Shown here: one piece after another, positions 18,481-27,757 of the stretch
How positions within the stretch are numbered: the first letter of the stretch is position 1
Layout of the letters: each line of letters starts with the position of its first letter
NCBI RefSeq assembly: GCF_005503145.1
Contig: NZ_SCNV01000015.1
Location: 94,261-158,260, forward strand
DNA from: Burkholderia sp. 4M9327F10
GTDB taxonomy: Bacteria > Pseudomonadota > Gammaproteobacteria > Burkholderiales > Burkholderiaceae
DNA length: 64,000 nt
Direction of reading: 5' to 3'
Notes under the pieces: generated by a model
Told to the model about the DNA's origin: nothing
What the model saw: the letters and a program-made list of their open reading frames with translations, nothing else
The model's database searches: none
Translations under genes and position numbers: made by a program

Positions 18481-19812
18481 TCATGCACCCACGGCGTCGA
18501 GAAACTGATACCACGCAGCAACAAGCCGGACCCCCGGCGCGCGCAACGAATGAAAGGGCACCGGCCGCAAACCGTCCTGTGCGAGCAGCGCAAGCTCCGG
18601 AGTTTCCCCGAGTGCGAGCGCCGCGGCATGCTGGCCGATCAGACTGGCCATCGCGACGCCTGCTCCGTTATATCCGAGACAGAACGTTGTGGCATCATCG
18701 CTGCGCCCGACATGCGGCAGCGCATTGAACGTCATGCCGACGTAGCCCGACCAGCGGTACGCGACACGCACATTCACGAGATCGGGAAACAACGCGACCA
18801 TCGCGCGCCGCAACGCGTCGAAGCCGGTTGCCTGCCCTTCCTTGCCAAACGCATCGCGCCCGCCAAACAGTATGCGCCCATCCACTTTGCGGAACCACTT
18901 CATCATGCGGCGCGTTTCGGTGTAGCTGCGGCGATGAATCATGAGCTTTGCGTCCAGTTCCGCAGGCAGCGGTTCCGTCGCAATCATCGCGCTGCGGAAC
19001 GGTACGAGTTCGCATTGATAGGGCGACGTGGCATCGGTGAGATTCGAATAGGCGTTCGTCGCGACGATCACCTGTTTCGCGCGCACTGTGCCACCGGGCA
19101 TGCGCAGCAGCACGCCGCCTTGCGCACGCGTCATCTCCAGAACGGGCGTCGATTCATAGATCGGCACACGGCGCGCCGTCAGACCGCGCGCAATGCCCCG
19201 CACATATTCGAGCGGCAGGATCGTGCCCGCGTCGGCGCTCAGCACACCGCCGGCAAAGCCCTTCGACCCCGTCTCACGCATCACTTCCTCACGCGACAGC
19301 GCGATCATCGATGTATCGTTTAGCTCTTTGCGCACCCAATCCGCTTCGGCTCGAATCGATGCCAACGCGCGCTCGGTATGCGCGCAACGCAGACTGCCCG
19401 TGTGTTCGAACTGCGCGCGCTCCAGCTTGAATTCATCGATGAACGCTTCTACGGCACGCACGCCTTCATGCGCGAGGCGATGCATGCGCTTTGCGGTATC
19501 GAGATCCCAGCTGTTCGCAATCGCCGGAAACGACAGCCTAAACTTCGACGACACCACGCCACCATTGCGCCCGCTCGCCCCCCAGCCAATGGGGTTCGCA
19601 TCGAACACCGCGCAATCGACACCGCGCCGTTGCAACGCATACGCTGCCGACAGTCCCGAATACCCCGCGCCGATGATCGCCACGTCAACAATCAGATCGC
19701 GCGCGAGCGGTGCGCCTATGCTGATGGGCGCATGCGTAACGGGCGAGCGTGCAGCCATCGCCCGCCATAGCGAGTCCGGCTGCGGCCTGTACGGCATCCT
19801 CGGCACAAGCAT
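18481..19812 (-). CDS. FAD-dependent amine/amino-acid oxidoreductase (DadA/PuuB-like)
   Basis: 443 residues of the DAO family. The Rossmann motif DVAIIGAGYSGLSAAYALQ is near residue 43, followed by GWGASGRNGGVVSSKFRL, as in gamma-glutamylputrescine oxidoreductase-like enzymes. The C-terminal FAD-contacting part is YNGAGVAMAS. These enzymes oxidise secondary or primary amines. Encoded within the polyamine-type ABC operon, two bases after the HAD gene, it probably oxidises the imported amine. The specific substrate is not determined. Confidence 0.88.
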   Translation of the reverse strand: MLVPRMPYRPQPDSLWRAMAARSPVTHAPISIGAPLARDLIVDVAIIGAGYSGLSAAYALQRRGVDCAVFDANPIGWGASGRNGGVVSSKFRLSFPAIANSWDLDTAKRMHRLAHEGVRAVEAFIDEFKLERAQFEHTGSLRCAHTERALASIRAEADWVRKELNDTSMIALSREEVMRETGSKGFAGGVLSADAGTILPLEYVRGIARGLTARRVPIYESTPVLEMTRAQGGVLLRMPGGTVRAKQVIVATNAYSNLTDATSPYQCELVPFRSAMIATEPLPAELDAKLMIHRRSYTETRRMMKWFRKVDGRILFGGRDAFGKEGQATGFDALRRAMVALFPDLVNVRVAYRWSGYVGMTFNALPHVGRSDDATTFCLGYNGAGVAMASLIGQHAAALALGETPELALLAQDGLRPVPFHSLRAPGVRLVAAWYQFLDAVGA

Positions 19813-19814
19813 GA

Positions 19815-20525
19815 TCAGGCGGCGCGCGCTTCGGCTTCGACGGCATCCGCAAGTGCGGCGAGCGTCGCGAATCTGAACGTCGGCTCGGTGACGGCTTCAG
19901 GCGCCGGCGTCGCACCGAAGCCCTTCAAGCTCTGGCGTCGTTCGATCCAGCATGTTGCATAGCCGAGCTTCGTCGCGACGCCGATGTCGTGATACTGGCT
20001 TTGCGCCGTGTGCAGAATCTCGCCGAACTTGTATCCGAATGCGGCCTGACGTCCGCGGTTGTAGGCGAAGAATTGCGGATCTGGTTTCGCGACGCCAGTC
20101 TCGTCGCAGCAGACGGTGTCGTCGAACGGATCGCCGAGCGTGTGCGCATACACCGACAACGCAACGCGGTCCGCATTCGTCATCGCGACCAGACGGAAAT
20201 GCTTGCGCAGGCGCTTCAGTGCGACAACGGAGTCGTCGAACGCCGGCCATTCGAGCACATCACGCTGAAACGCGGCAGCCGATTGCGCATCGTCGGGCAA
20301 GCCAAGCTCTTTAGCGAGCGACAGATACACATTCGCCATCTCGCGGCTCGAACGTCCCGGGTACCTCGCGCGGCCGCGCATGTACGGCTCGAAGATCTGG
20401 TCGTCGGTGAGGTCTTGCGCCTTTGCGCCGCCCAGGCGCCGCACGGACGCGAGCACGCCCTTTTCGAAGTTGATCAGCGTGCCGACGACATCGAACGTCA
20501 GGACCTTGAAATCGGTGAGCTTCAT
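19815..20525 (-). CDS. HAD-superfamily hydrolase, type II haloacid dehalogenase-like
   Basis: 236 residues. Motif I at the N terminus is LTFDVVGTLINFE with the nucleophile Asp; motif II is VAMTNADR, and a lysine and acidic residues follow in VAKPDPQFFAYN. It resembles (S)-2-haloacid dehalogenases and small-molecule phosphatases. It lies in the amine-uptake operon between the ATPase and oxidoreductase genes. Whether it removes halide or phosphate cannot be told from sequence. Confidence 0.85.
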   Translation of the reverse strand: MKLTDFKVLTFDVVGTLINFEKGVLASVRRLGGAKAQDLTDDQIFEPYMRGRARYPGRSSREMANVYLSLAKELGLPDDAQSAAAFQRDVLEWPAFDDSVVALKRLRKHFRLVAMTNADRVALSVYAHTLGDPFDDTVCCDETGVAKPDPQFFAYNRGRQAAFGYKFGEILHTAQSQYHDIGVATKLGYATCWIERRQSLKGFGATPAPEAVTEPTFRFATLAALADAVEAEARAA

Positions 20526-20594
20526 TGCATCATCCTTTTGCAGTTTGCGTGAATCGCGTCAGACGGAGTGCCCATGCACAGGCGGTAAATGAAA

Positions 20595-21671
20595 TCAGGC
20601 GGGCACGACGATGGTGTCCTGCGGATCGAGTGCGACCGTCATCTGCCCGCCCGGCGATGGAATGCGCCGGCGCGCACCATGGCTGCCGGGCTGGCGGAGG
20701 CTGATCGATGTGCCGTCGGCGAGCGCGGCGAACACACGCAGGCTCTCGCCCTGATACAGCACCTCGGTGACGCGACAAGACAGGCGGTTGGTGCCTGCAT
20801 GAGCGTCACCGTCATCGATCACGAGCTTTTCGGTCTGCACGGCGAGCAGCAATCTGTCTGCCCGCGGCAAAGGATGAGCGGTGCGCAAAACAGCATCGCC
20901 CAGACGCACGGCATCGTCACCGGCGCGGCTCACGTCGAGCAACGTCGCTTCGCCGATAAAGCTCGCGACGAACACATTGCACGGGCGGTCATAGAGACCT
21001 TCTGGGGTATCGATCTGCACGAGCTTGCCGTCTTTCAACACCGCGACGCGGTCGCTCATCGTGAGCGCTTCGCGCTGATCGTGCGTGACGTTGATAATCG
21101 TCGCGCCGAGCTTGCGATGCAGGCGGCGCAGTTCGATCTGCATCGTTTCGCGCAACTGCTTGTCGAGTGCGGAGAGCGGTTCGTCCATCAGGATCAGTTG
21201 CGGCTCGAAGACAATCGCGCGTGCAAGCGCCACCCGTTGTTTCTGACCACCGGAAAGCTGATGCACGCTGCGCCCTTCGTAGCCGCTCAGCTCGACCATC
21301 GCGAGCGCATCGGCGACTTTCTTCGACCACCCTGATTTGGGCTCGCGGCGCGCGCGCAGCGCAAAGGCGACGTTCTCGCCGACGCTCATATGCGGGAATA
21401 GCGCGTAGTTCTGAAACACGATCCCGATGTTGCGCTTGTGCGGCGGCGCAAATGTAATGTCCCGGTCGCCAACCCAGACGGTGCCCGACGTAGGCTGAAC
21501 AAAGCCGCCGAGGATGCCGAGCAGCGTCGTCTTGCCCGATCCCGACGGCCCGAGCAGCGACACGAATTCGCCCGGCACGATATCGAGCGATACGTCGTCC
21601 AGCGCGACCACTGGACCGTACCGCTTCATTGCCGACCTGATCGACACTCCCGTTTTCGCTCGTGCATCCAT
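20595..21671 (-). CDS. ABC transporter ATP-binding protein, PotA-like
   Basis: 358 residues. Walker A is GPSGSGKTTL, the Q-loop region is FQNYALFPHMSVGENVAFAL, the signature is LSGGQKQRVALARAI, Walker B is LILMDEPLSALD, and the switch histidine is in INVTHDQREALTMSD. A C-terminal TOBE-type domain follows from about residue 275. It is the first gene of the leftward operon and powers the polyamine-type importer. I chose ATG 21671 because the upstream extension is non-protein-like and covers the promoter. Confidence 0.92.
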   Translation of the reverse strand: MDARAKTGVSIRSAMKRYGPVVALDDVSLDIVPGEFVSLLGPSGSGKTTLLGILGGFVQPTSGTVWVGDRDITFAPPHKRNIGIVFQNYALFPHMSVGENVAFALRARREPKSGWSKKVADALAMVELSGYEGRSVHQLSGGQKQRVALARAIVFEPQLILMDEPLSALDKQLRETMQIELRRLHRKLGATIINVTHDQREALTMSDRVAVLKDGKLVQIDTPEGLYDRPCNVFVASFIGEATLLDVSRAGDDAVRLGDAVLRTAHPLPRADRLLLAVQTEKLVIDDGDAHAGTNRLSCRVTEVLYQGESLRVFAALADGTSISLRQPGSHGARRRIPSPGGQMTVALDPQDTIVVPA

Positions 21672-21754
21672 GGCCTGTGTCCCGCTGGTTGGGCTGCGTT
21701 GAGAAAAATATAAGTCCGGTTCTTTTTGACGGCAATTCCCAAATTGTTGGATCA

Positions 21755-21775
21755 GGCATAACATGAAGTCATGCC
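21755..21775. promoter_or_regulatory. LysR-type box overlapping the LysR start codon
   Basis: GGCAT-N11-ATGCC is a perfect inverted-repeat LysR box whose right half contains the LysR ATG at 21771. Binding there would block the gene's own expression. It closely resembles the box at 13750-13770. It sits in the 99-bp divergent region with the ATPase gene. Confidence 0.6.
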
Positions 21776-22736
21776 AAACCTTCGCAAGAAACTCCCCAGC
21801 GCCAATGCGCTGTTCGTGTTCGAAGCGGCCGCCCGCTGCGGCAACTTCACGCGCGCGGCGCAAGAGCTGTATGTGAGTCAGCCGGCCGTAAGCCGGATGC
21901 TCGCGCGCATGGAGGATCATATTGGCGTGCGCCTGTTCGAGCGCGTACGCGGCGGCATCGAGCTGACCGAAAGCGGCCGGATCCTGTACCTCAAGATTTC
22001 TGAAGGTTTCAACGGCATCGAGAGCGCAATCCGCGAAATCGAGGCGCGGGCGACGGGCGTCGAACTGGTGACGCTGTCGGTATCGACAGCCTTCACGACG
22101 CACTGGCTGATGCCGCGCATGAGCCGTTTGAATCAGGCGTTTCCCTCAGTCGATTTGCGCTTTCAGCTGATTTCAGGGCGCATCGGCGGGCCGCTCAATG
22201 ACGTCGACCTGGGCATGCGTTTTCTGCACGATGGCGAGCTCGACGAGAACGCCGTACTGGTGATGCCCGAGACGCTGCTGCCCGTGTGCAACGAGCGCTA
22301 TCACGAGGCGGCGTTGACGGACGCGGGCCGCGCGCATGGCGACACCGTAATCGTGATGGACGACGAGCAGCGCGGCTGGCATGAGCGCTTCAGCACCTTT
22401 GCGGAGCATGGGCGGCACGTGGCGGGCATGCTGAGTTTCAGCGATTACGCGATCGTTGTGCAAGCGGCGCTTTTAGGTCAAGGCATTGCGCTTGGCTGGC
22501 TGAATGTAGTGTCGCACTGGCTGTTGGAGGGCGCGTTGTTGCCTGCCGAACAGGAAGTGATCGTGACGAACCGGCGCTGCTGTCTCGTGACGCCAGCGAA
22601 CAAGCCGTTACGGCCAATTGTGGCTGACGTGCGTGACTGGATTATCGAGGAAACGCGGAATGATATGCGGATCGTCGCGAGGAAATACCCGAAACTGGCG
22701 CAGACCACGTTAGGGTTGTCACAACCTCGCCAATAA
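21771..22736 (+). CDS. LysR-family regulator, GcvA-like
   Basis: 321 residues, with the winged helix LPSANALFVFEAAARCGNFT then RAAQELYVSQPAVSRMLARM and an effector domain beginning near VELVTLSVSTAFTTHWLMPR, typical of the GcvA branch. It is divergent from the ATPase-led operon. Its own box and a near-copy 8 kb away before the binding-protein gene suggest that it controls both halves of the uptake/oxidation cluster. Confidence 0.92.
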   Translation: MPNLRKKLPSANALFVFEAAARCGNFTRAAQELYVSQPAVSRMLARMEDHIGVRLFERVRGGIELTESGRILYLKISEGFNGIESAIREIEARATGVELVTLSVSTAFTTHWLMPRMSRLNQAFPSVDLRFQLISGRIGGPLNDVDLGMRFLHDGELDENAVLVMPETLLPVCNERYHEAALTDAGRAHGDTVIVMDDEQRGWHERFSTFAEHGRHVAGMLSFSDYAIVVQAALLGQGIALGWLNVVSHWLLEGALLPAEQEVIVTNRRCCLVTPANKPLRPIVADVRDWIIEETRNDMRIVARKYPKLAQTTLGLSQPRQ

Positions 22737-22823
22737 AGTTGTCTACGTGAGACTGGCACTACGAGCGCGCGGCGTCCCGCTGTGCGAGTCTTGCCGACGA
22801 GCTCGTCGATGCCATGCCCACGG

Positions 22824-23759
22824 TCATTGGGCCCAGCGCAACACCTGCGCGTCGAGTCGCTTTGCGATCTCGATCAGCCCGGCACGCGTCGCCGGATGCA
22901 ACGGCGCGAGCGGCCGGCGCACGGCGTCCGACGCGATCACCCCGCCCTCTTTCATTAGCGCCTTGCAGGCGATCAGTCCGCATTGGCGGTTTTCGTAGTT
23001 GATGAGCGGCAACCAGCGCGCGTAGCCAGCCACCGCTTCTTCGCGATTTCCTGCCAGATAGGCCTTCAGGATCGGCTGCAGGCCGTCCGGATAGCCGCCG
23101 CCGAGAATGCTGCCTGTCGCGCCCGCATCGAGATCGGCCAGCAGCGTGATCGCCTCTTCGCCATCCCACGGCCCTTCTATCGCATCGCCGCCGAGTTCGA
23201 TCAACTCGCGCAGTTTCGCCGCCGACTGCGGCACCTCGATCTTGAAGTAGCGCATGTTGCGGATCTCCCGTGCCAGTCGGGCGAGAAACGCCGCGGATAC
23301 CGTCGTGCCGCTCATCGGCGCGTCCTGATACATGATCGGAATCTCGATGGCGTCCGACACCTCCGTAAAGAAGCGCTCGATCGCAGTCTCGTTGCAGCGG
23401 ATCGTGGCACCGTGATAGGGCGGCATGATCATCACCATCGCCGCACCGGCTTCCTCTGCCGCGCGGCTGCGCGCAGCACAGATTGCCGGATTGAAATGCG
23501 TGGTCGTGACGATCACGGGCACGCGTCCGGCAACGTGATCAAGGATCGTGGCAGTGAGCAGCGCGCGCTCGCCGTCGGTCAGCGAGAACTGTTCCGAGTA
23601 GTTGGCGAGAATGCAGAGTCCGTCGGCGCCCGCATCAATGATGAAATCTACGCAGCGCTTCTGCCCGTCGAGATCCAGCGCACCCGTTTCGGTGAAAATG
23701 GTGGGCGCCACGGAGAAGGCGCCCGTGTAGCGACGCGTGATTGGCATGGTTCCATTCAT
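22824..23759 (-). CDS. DapA-family aldolase/dehydratase
   Basis: 311 residues with the TIM-barrel fold of the dihydrodipicolinate synthase/N-acetylneuraminate lyase family. The Schiff-base lysine is K173 in YFKIEVP, with Y144 in PIMYQDAPMSG, and the opening is GAFSVAPTIFTETGALDLDG. Sequence style is closer to 2-keto-3-deoxy sugar-acid dehydratases/aldolases than to lysine-pathway DapA. AT-rich sequence lies upstream (23760-23861). It stands alone between a LysR gene and a glycosyltransferase. Confidence 0.85.
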   Translation of the reverse strand: MNGTMPITRRYTGAFSVAPTIFTETGALDLDGQKRCVDFIIDAGADGLCILANYSEQFSLTDGERALLTATILDHVAGRVPVIVTTTHFNPAICAARSRAAEEAGAAMVMIMPPYHGATIRCNETAIERFFTEVSDAIEIPIMYQDAPMSGTTVSAAFLARLAREIRNMRYFKIEVPQSAAKLRELIELGGDAIEGPWDGEEAITLLADLDAGATGSILGGGYPDGLQPILKAYLAGNREEAVAGYARWLPLINYENRQCGLIACKALMKEGGVIASDAVRRPLAPLHPATRAGLIEIAKRLDAQVLRWAQ

Positions 23760-23861
23760 CTCGCTTCCTCACATAATTAACTTAAGATTACTAATTAATT
23801 ACTTCTGTTCAACACCCTGTTACCTATCAAAGTATCGGTCTAGCCAGGTACCTTCGCGAAG

Positions 23862-24746
23862 TCAAACCCGGCCATATCTCCCGCGCAGGCCGTCCGCGAT
23901 CCCGCACAGGATCGCCTGCACCTTCATGCGTTTTTGCCGGGCGTGGAGCAGCACGAACGCAAGATGCTTGAGCGTGATCAGGTTGATCAGCACCAGAGCA
24001 GGATAGCTACGCCAGTAGTCACGTGCGACGAGGATACAGTTACGCGCTGCATAGTAGTGTCGCAGCGCGCTTTGATCGAAAATCTCGACGCGCGGCCAGT
24101 GCTGCGCCGGCGTCGGTTTACCCAGTTCGTGCGGCAGTGACACGTCCGCGTTCACACACACAGGCACACCACGAGCCTGGGCACGCATGCAGTATTCCGC
24201 GTCAACATGGTCGATGAAGAAATCCTCGCGAAACCGGCCCAGCGCACGGTACGCTTCGAGCGAGATGGCGGTGCCGGACGAGATGATCACCGAGCACGGT
24301 TGCAACCCATGCGCCCCGTCACGGATTGGCATGATCTGCGCCGACCAGCGCCGCACGGTGAAGAGCGGCAGGTCGCGCCGGAAGTTCAGGTTAAAAATGC
24401 GCGGTCCGACGAGAAAGCGCCGGTCCCCAACCGATGCGCATCCCTGCAGCATCCGTTCGAAGTAATCGTCCGGAATCATCGAATCCTGATCGAAGATGAA
24501 GAACACGTCGCAGCCGCGTTCTATCAGGAATTCCACGCCCATGTTGAATGCACCGGCGATGCCACCGCGGTTGTGATTGGCGATCACGTCAATGCCGTGC
24601 GCGGCGAGGCGTGCATGCAGGACGGGGTCCGTCTGCGGGGAGTTGTCGACCGCGACGACGACGGGGCTTAGGGCAGGCAGGCGCAGCAGATGATCGGCCT
24701 GCTCCGCGCTCGGCTTGTACAGCGTTATCAACGTGCCATGTTTCAT
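23862..24746 (-). CDS. Glycosyltransferase family 2, rhamnosyltransferase-like
   Basis: 294 residues with a GT-A fold: TLITLYKPSAEQADHLLRLP at the start, VVAVDNSPQT, a conserved NHNRGGIAGAFNMGVEFL, and the metal-binding FIFDQDSMIPDDYFERM. This pattern is typical of bacterial rhamnosyltransferases that add sugars from dTDP-L-rhamnose to surface glycans. The dTDP-rhamnose pathway is encoded 10 kb away (34245-37619), which fits. There are no other glycan genes next to it. Confidence 0.85.
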   Translation of the reverse strand: MKHGTLITLYKPSAEQADHLLRLPALSPVVVAVDNSPQTDPVLHARLAAHGIDVIANHNRGGIAGAFNMGVEFLIERGCDVFFIFDQDSMIPDDYFERMLQGCASVGDRRFLVGPRIFNLNFRRDLPLFTVRRWSAQIMPIRDGAHGLQPCSVIISSGTAISLEAYRALGRFREDFFIDHVDAEYCMRAQARGVPVCVNADVSLPHELGKPTPAQHWPRVEIFDQSALRHYYAARNCILVARDYWRSYPALVLINLITLKHLAFVLLHARQKRMKVQAILCGIADGLRGRYGRV

Positions 24747-24860
24747 GACGACGCCTCATAGCAAAAGTAAAGTTTCGCCGCCCTGTTCGTGGACGGCCAC
24801 TTCCTCCTTTCGATTGCTGCTGTCCCGTTGGAAGGCCTTCGGCGCGTGCCGTGCCACCCA

Positions 24861-25583
24861 TTATTTCGCGTATAGCTTCACGACACTCGCATGGACAACG
24901 CGCGTGATCTCCTCCATGCGCCAGCGGATGTGGGTATCTGTCAACGCCACACAACGCGCGACATCGCGCTCTGCCAGTGCGTCGAGAATCTGCAGGTGCT
25001 CGGCGAACGCCTCGTTGCGGCGCTGATCGACGTCGACCCAGCGCACGTAGTGAATCCGTGCATTGATTCCCTGCAGCACCCGCCCGATCTCCCCATTGCC
25101 CGACATCGCGGCCAGTTCCAGATGGAACTGCTCATCCTTCACGACAAGCTCGTCCGACGGCATCCGTTCCGCGCTCTTCATCACCTGCTTCCAGAAGCGG
25201 CGCAGTGCCTTGATGTCGTTGTCGGACGCTCGCTCGCATGCGAGCATGACCGCCGTCGATTCGATCGAACGTCTCAATTCAAAGAGATCGAACACGTCCT
25301 TCCCGTCCAGTTCTCGAATGAAAAATCCACGGTTCGGCACAAACGCCAACAGGTTCTCCGCCACCAGCCGGTTGAGCGCCTCGCGAATCGGCGTGCGGCT
25401 CACGTCGAAACGCTCCGCCAGCTCAAGTTCGTTGACGCGCTCGCCCGGCCGGATCTGGTACAGCACCGCCATCTGCTTCAACTGCTCGTAAATCTCGTTG
25501 ACCGTCATCCCCGTGCGCTTCGGCGCGACGGAGTCCCGCGCACCGGGACGCACGTTCCGCACCATCACGGAATTCGCTGCCAT
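24861..25583 (-). CDS. GntR-family regulator, FCD type
   Basis: 240 residues. The N-terminal winged helix has IRPGERVNELELAERFDVSR then TPIREALNRLVAENLL, and the C-terminal all-helical FCD domain has the metal-binding pattern DEQFHLELAAMSGNGEIGRV ... EHLQILDALAERD ... THIRW. ATG 25583 is preceded by AGGAG; the upstream in-frame extension lacks homology. It probably controls the racemase-dehydrogenase-RidA operon and the divergent LIV transporter, where TGTATACA-type sites occur at 28167-28379. Confidence 0.9.
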   Translation of the reverse strand: MAANSVMVRNVRPGARDSVAPKRTGMTVNEIYEQLKQMAVLYQIRPGERVNELELAERFDVSRTPIREALNRLVAENLLAFVPNRGFFIRELDGKDVFDLFELRRSIESTAVMLACERASDNDIKALRRFWKQVMKSAERMPSDELVVKDEQFHLELAAMSGNGEIGRVLQGINARIHYVRWVDVDQRRNEAFAEHLQILDALAERDVARCVALTDTHIRWRMEEITRVVHASVVKLYAK

Positions 25584-25693
25584 TTCGTCTCCTGATTCGA
25601 TCTGTGACTGCTCATTATCGACTACCTTGCCAGGCTTCCAGGCGGCGGCACGTTGCGCACCGCGGGCACGCCCCTGTCCTGCGGACACATGCC

Positions 25694-26485
25694 TCAGACC
25701 GTGAACAACCGGCCGAATTGGGGCAGCGTATCGGTGACACCCGCGAGCCGCAGCGCGTGCCAGGCCAATGCATGATTACTCGACAGAATCGGTTTGTCGA
25801 GTCGCGCCTCCAGGCCGGCGATCGCGTCGACGAGCCGCAGGCTGGTACACGACACGAACACGGCGTCGACCGCAGGATCGCTCGCTAGTTCGAACACGGC
25901 GTGCTCGAGCGAGGCACGGTCGATCCGCGCGACTTCGTTGTCGTCGCGGTGCTCGAATGATCCCATCCGGACGATATCCACGCCGCGCGCCTGCAAGTAG
26001 CGCGCCATCGCCTCGTTGATCGGCCGCTCGTATGGCGTGAGGAGCGCGACGCCGCGCGCACCGAGCGCGCCGAGCCCCACGCGCGCCGCGGTGATCGGCG
26101 TCGTGCACGCAATGCCGGGACGCGCCTCGCGAATCCGTTCGAACACCCGCTCCTCGCCGAGCACCATCGACGCCGATGTACAGCCGAACGCCACGACATC
26201 GAGACGCTCGCCGGGCCGGATCAGCTCCACGCTCGCGCAGATCCGGCCGTCCATCTGCTGGAGTGTGGCTGCCGTGATCTCGGCCGAATTCGCCACGCGG
26301 CTCTCGTAGAACGCGACGCCTTCGAGCGAAAACATGCGGCGCCATTCGTATTCGATCGTGTGATCCGTGGCGAGCACGACAAGGCCAATCGCCGCACGCC
26401 GCGCGATTCCATCATCCAGCGAGAACCCAAAGCGAGCATAGGCGTCCACGCTACGTTCAATGTGATTCGAGAGAAGTTCGCTCAC
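25694..26485 (-). CDS. Asp/Glu racemase-superfamily protein, maleate isomerase/AMDase-like
   Basis: 263 residues. The two-lobed racemase/isomerase fold is indicated by two cysteine motifs, FGCTSASMVLG in the first half and FVSCTSLRLVD in the second, the pattern of maleate cis-trans isomerases and arylmalonate decarboxylases. It overlaps the end of the D-amino-acid dehydrogenase gene by four bases, so the two are co-translated. It could racemise, isomerise or decarboxylate a substrate of the same pathway. Confidence 0.85.
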   Translation of the reverse strand: MSELLSNHIERSVDAYARFGFSLDDGIARRAAIGLVVLATDHTIEYEWRRMFSLEGVAFYESRVANSAEITAATLQQMDGRICASVELIRPGERLDVVAFGCTSASMVLGEERVFERIREARPGIACTTPITAARVGLGALGARGVALLTPYERPINEAMARYLQARGVDIVRMGSFEHRDDNEVARIDRASLEHAVFELASDPAVDAVFVSCTSLRLVDAIAGLEARLDKPILSSNHALAWHALRLAGVTDTLPQFGRLFTV

Positions 26486-27726
26486 TGTAATGTCATCCCT
26501 GTGATGTCAATCTCGGGTTGCCGTCCATTCATCAGGTCGGAGAGGATCTTCGCGGTGCCGCAGGACATGGTCCATCCCATGTGTCCGTGCCCCGTGTTGA
26601 GAAACAGATTGCGATGTCGGGTCGCACCGATCAGCGGCGTGCCTTCCGGTGTCATCGGCCGCAATCCTGCCCAGTAGGACGGCTGAGCGTAGTCGGCGCC
26701 GTTCGGAAACAGCGCCCGTGCCGTCGCAAGCATGTGCGCAAAATCGGTGGGTGCGTGCGCCGTGTCATAGCCGCAAAACTCCGCAGTGGCCGTCAGACGC
26801 AGACGCTGCCCGAAGCGCGCCCAGGCGACCAGCTGGTTTTCCTCGACCCCACCAAGCGTCGGCGATTCGTGCGACGCATCGATCGGCAGCGTCACCGAAT
26901 ACCCCTTGACCGGATAGATAGGCAGCCGGTAGCCGAGCCCACGAGCCAGCAGCGGCGAGTATGAACCGAGCGCGAGTACGAAGCGGTCGGCCGTGACCCG
27001 GCCCGCCGAGGTCTGCACGTAGTCGACGGCGTCTCCACTAGCACGGATGCCGTCGATGGCAGTACCGAACCGGAAATCGACGCCGATCTCGCGGCAGCGC
27101 CGCTCGAGCGCTCGCGTAAACAGATGTGCGTCACCGCTCTCGTCGGTTGGACAGTAGATAGCCCCGGCGATATCGCCGCCGGCCGCACGCAGTGCCGGTT
27201 CGCGTGCAATCACGGCCTGCCGGTCGAGTGTTTCCAGCGGTAAGCCATTGTCGGCGAGGATCGCCATGTTCGACACGCCACGCTCGAACGACGCGGGATC
27301 GCGATACAGATACAGCAGTCCGCCACTGATCCGGTCGTAGACCAGCCCCTCCTCGCGAGTCGCTTCCTGTAACTGCTGCTGGGCATAGCGGCAAAGCCGC
27401 ACCTTGATCGACGTATTGCGGCGCGAACGTTCGACGGTGCAGTTCTGCAGGAACAGCCAGCACCACGCCCACATCCGCCAGTCGGCCTTCGGCTTGAGCC
27501 GCAGCGCCTGCCCTTCTGTAAACAGCGACTTGAGCAGGATCTTCGGCGCGCGCGGCGACGCCCAGGTATACGAATGCCCCGGCGCAATCAGGCCGGCGTT
27601 CGCAAAACTGGTTTCGAGAGCGACACCGTCGCGGCGATCGAGTACAACCACCTCGTCGCCTGCCTTCGCCAGAAAATAGGCGGTGGTTACGCCGACGATT
27701 CCGCCACCAAGCACGACGGTTTTCAT
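26482..27726 (-). CDS. D-amino-acid dehydrogenase (DadA-like)
   Basis: 414 residues. The FAD-binding MKTVVLGGGIVGVTTAYFLAK is at the extreme N terminus, then DGVALETSFANAGLIAPGHSY, and a C-terminal GLRPMTPEGTPLIG ... NTGHGHMGWTMSCGTA, all typical of the small subunit DadA. It would oxidise D-amino acids to imino acids and pass electrons to the respiratory chain at the inner membrane. ATG 27726 gives the standard N terminus. RidA is encoded 31 bp upstream. Confidence 0.93.
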   Translation of the reverse strand: MKTVVLGGGIVGVTTAYFLAKAGDEVVVLDRRDGVALETSFANAGLIAPGHSYTWASPRAPKILLKSLFTEGQALRLKPKADWRMWAWCWLFLQNCTVERSRRNTSIKVRLCRYAQQQLQEATREEGLVYDRISGGLLYLYRDPASFERGVSNMAILADNGLPLETLDRQAVIAREPALRAAGGDIAGAIYCPTDESGDAHLFTRALERRCREIGVDFRFGTAIDGIRASGDAVDYVQTSAGRVTADRFVLALGSYSPLLARGLGYRLPIYPVKGYSVTLPIDASHESPTLGGVEENQLVAWARFGQRLRLTATAEFCGYDTAHAPTDFAHMLATARALFPNGADYAQPSYWAGLRPMTPEGTPLIGATRHRNLFLNTGHGHMGWTMSCGTAKILSDLMNGRQPEIDITGMTLQ

Positions 27727-27757
27727 CCGGACTCTCCGAGGGTTAGTTAGTCTGTGC

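Noticed and set aside
17561..18508. A 315-codon frame antisense to the PotB-like permease
   Set aside because: The product is rich in H, R, Q and D and lacks hydrophobic segments; it is the complement of membrane-protein codons.
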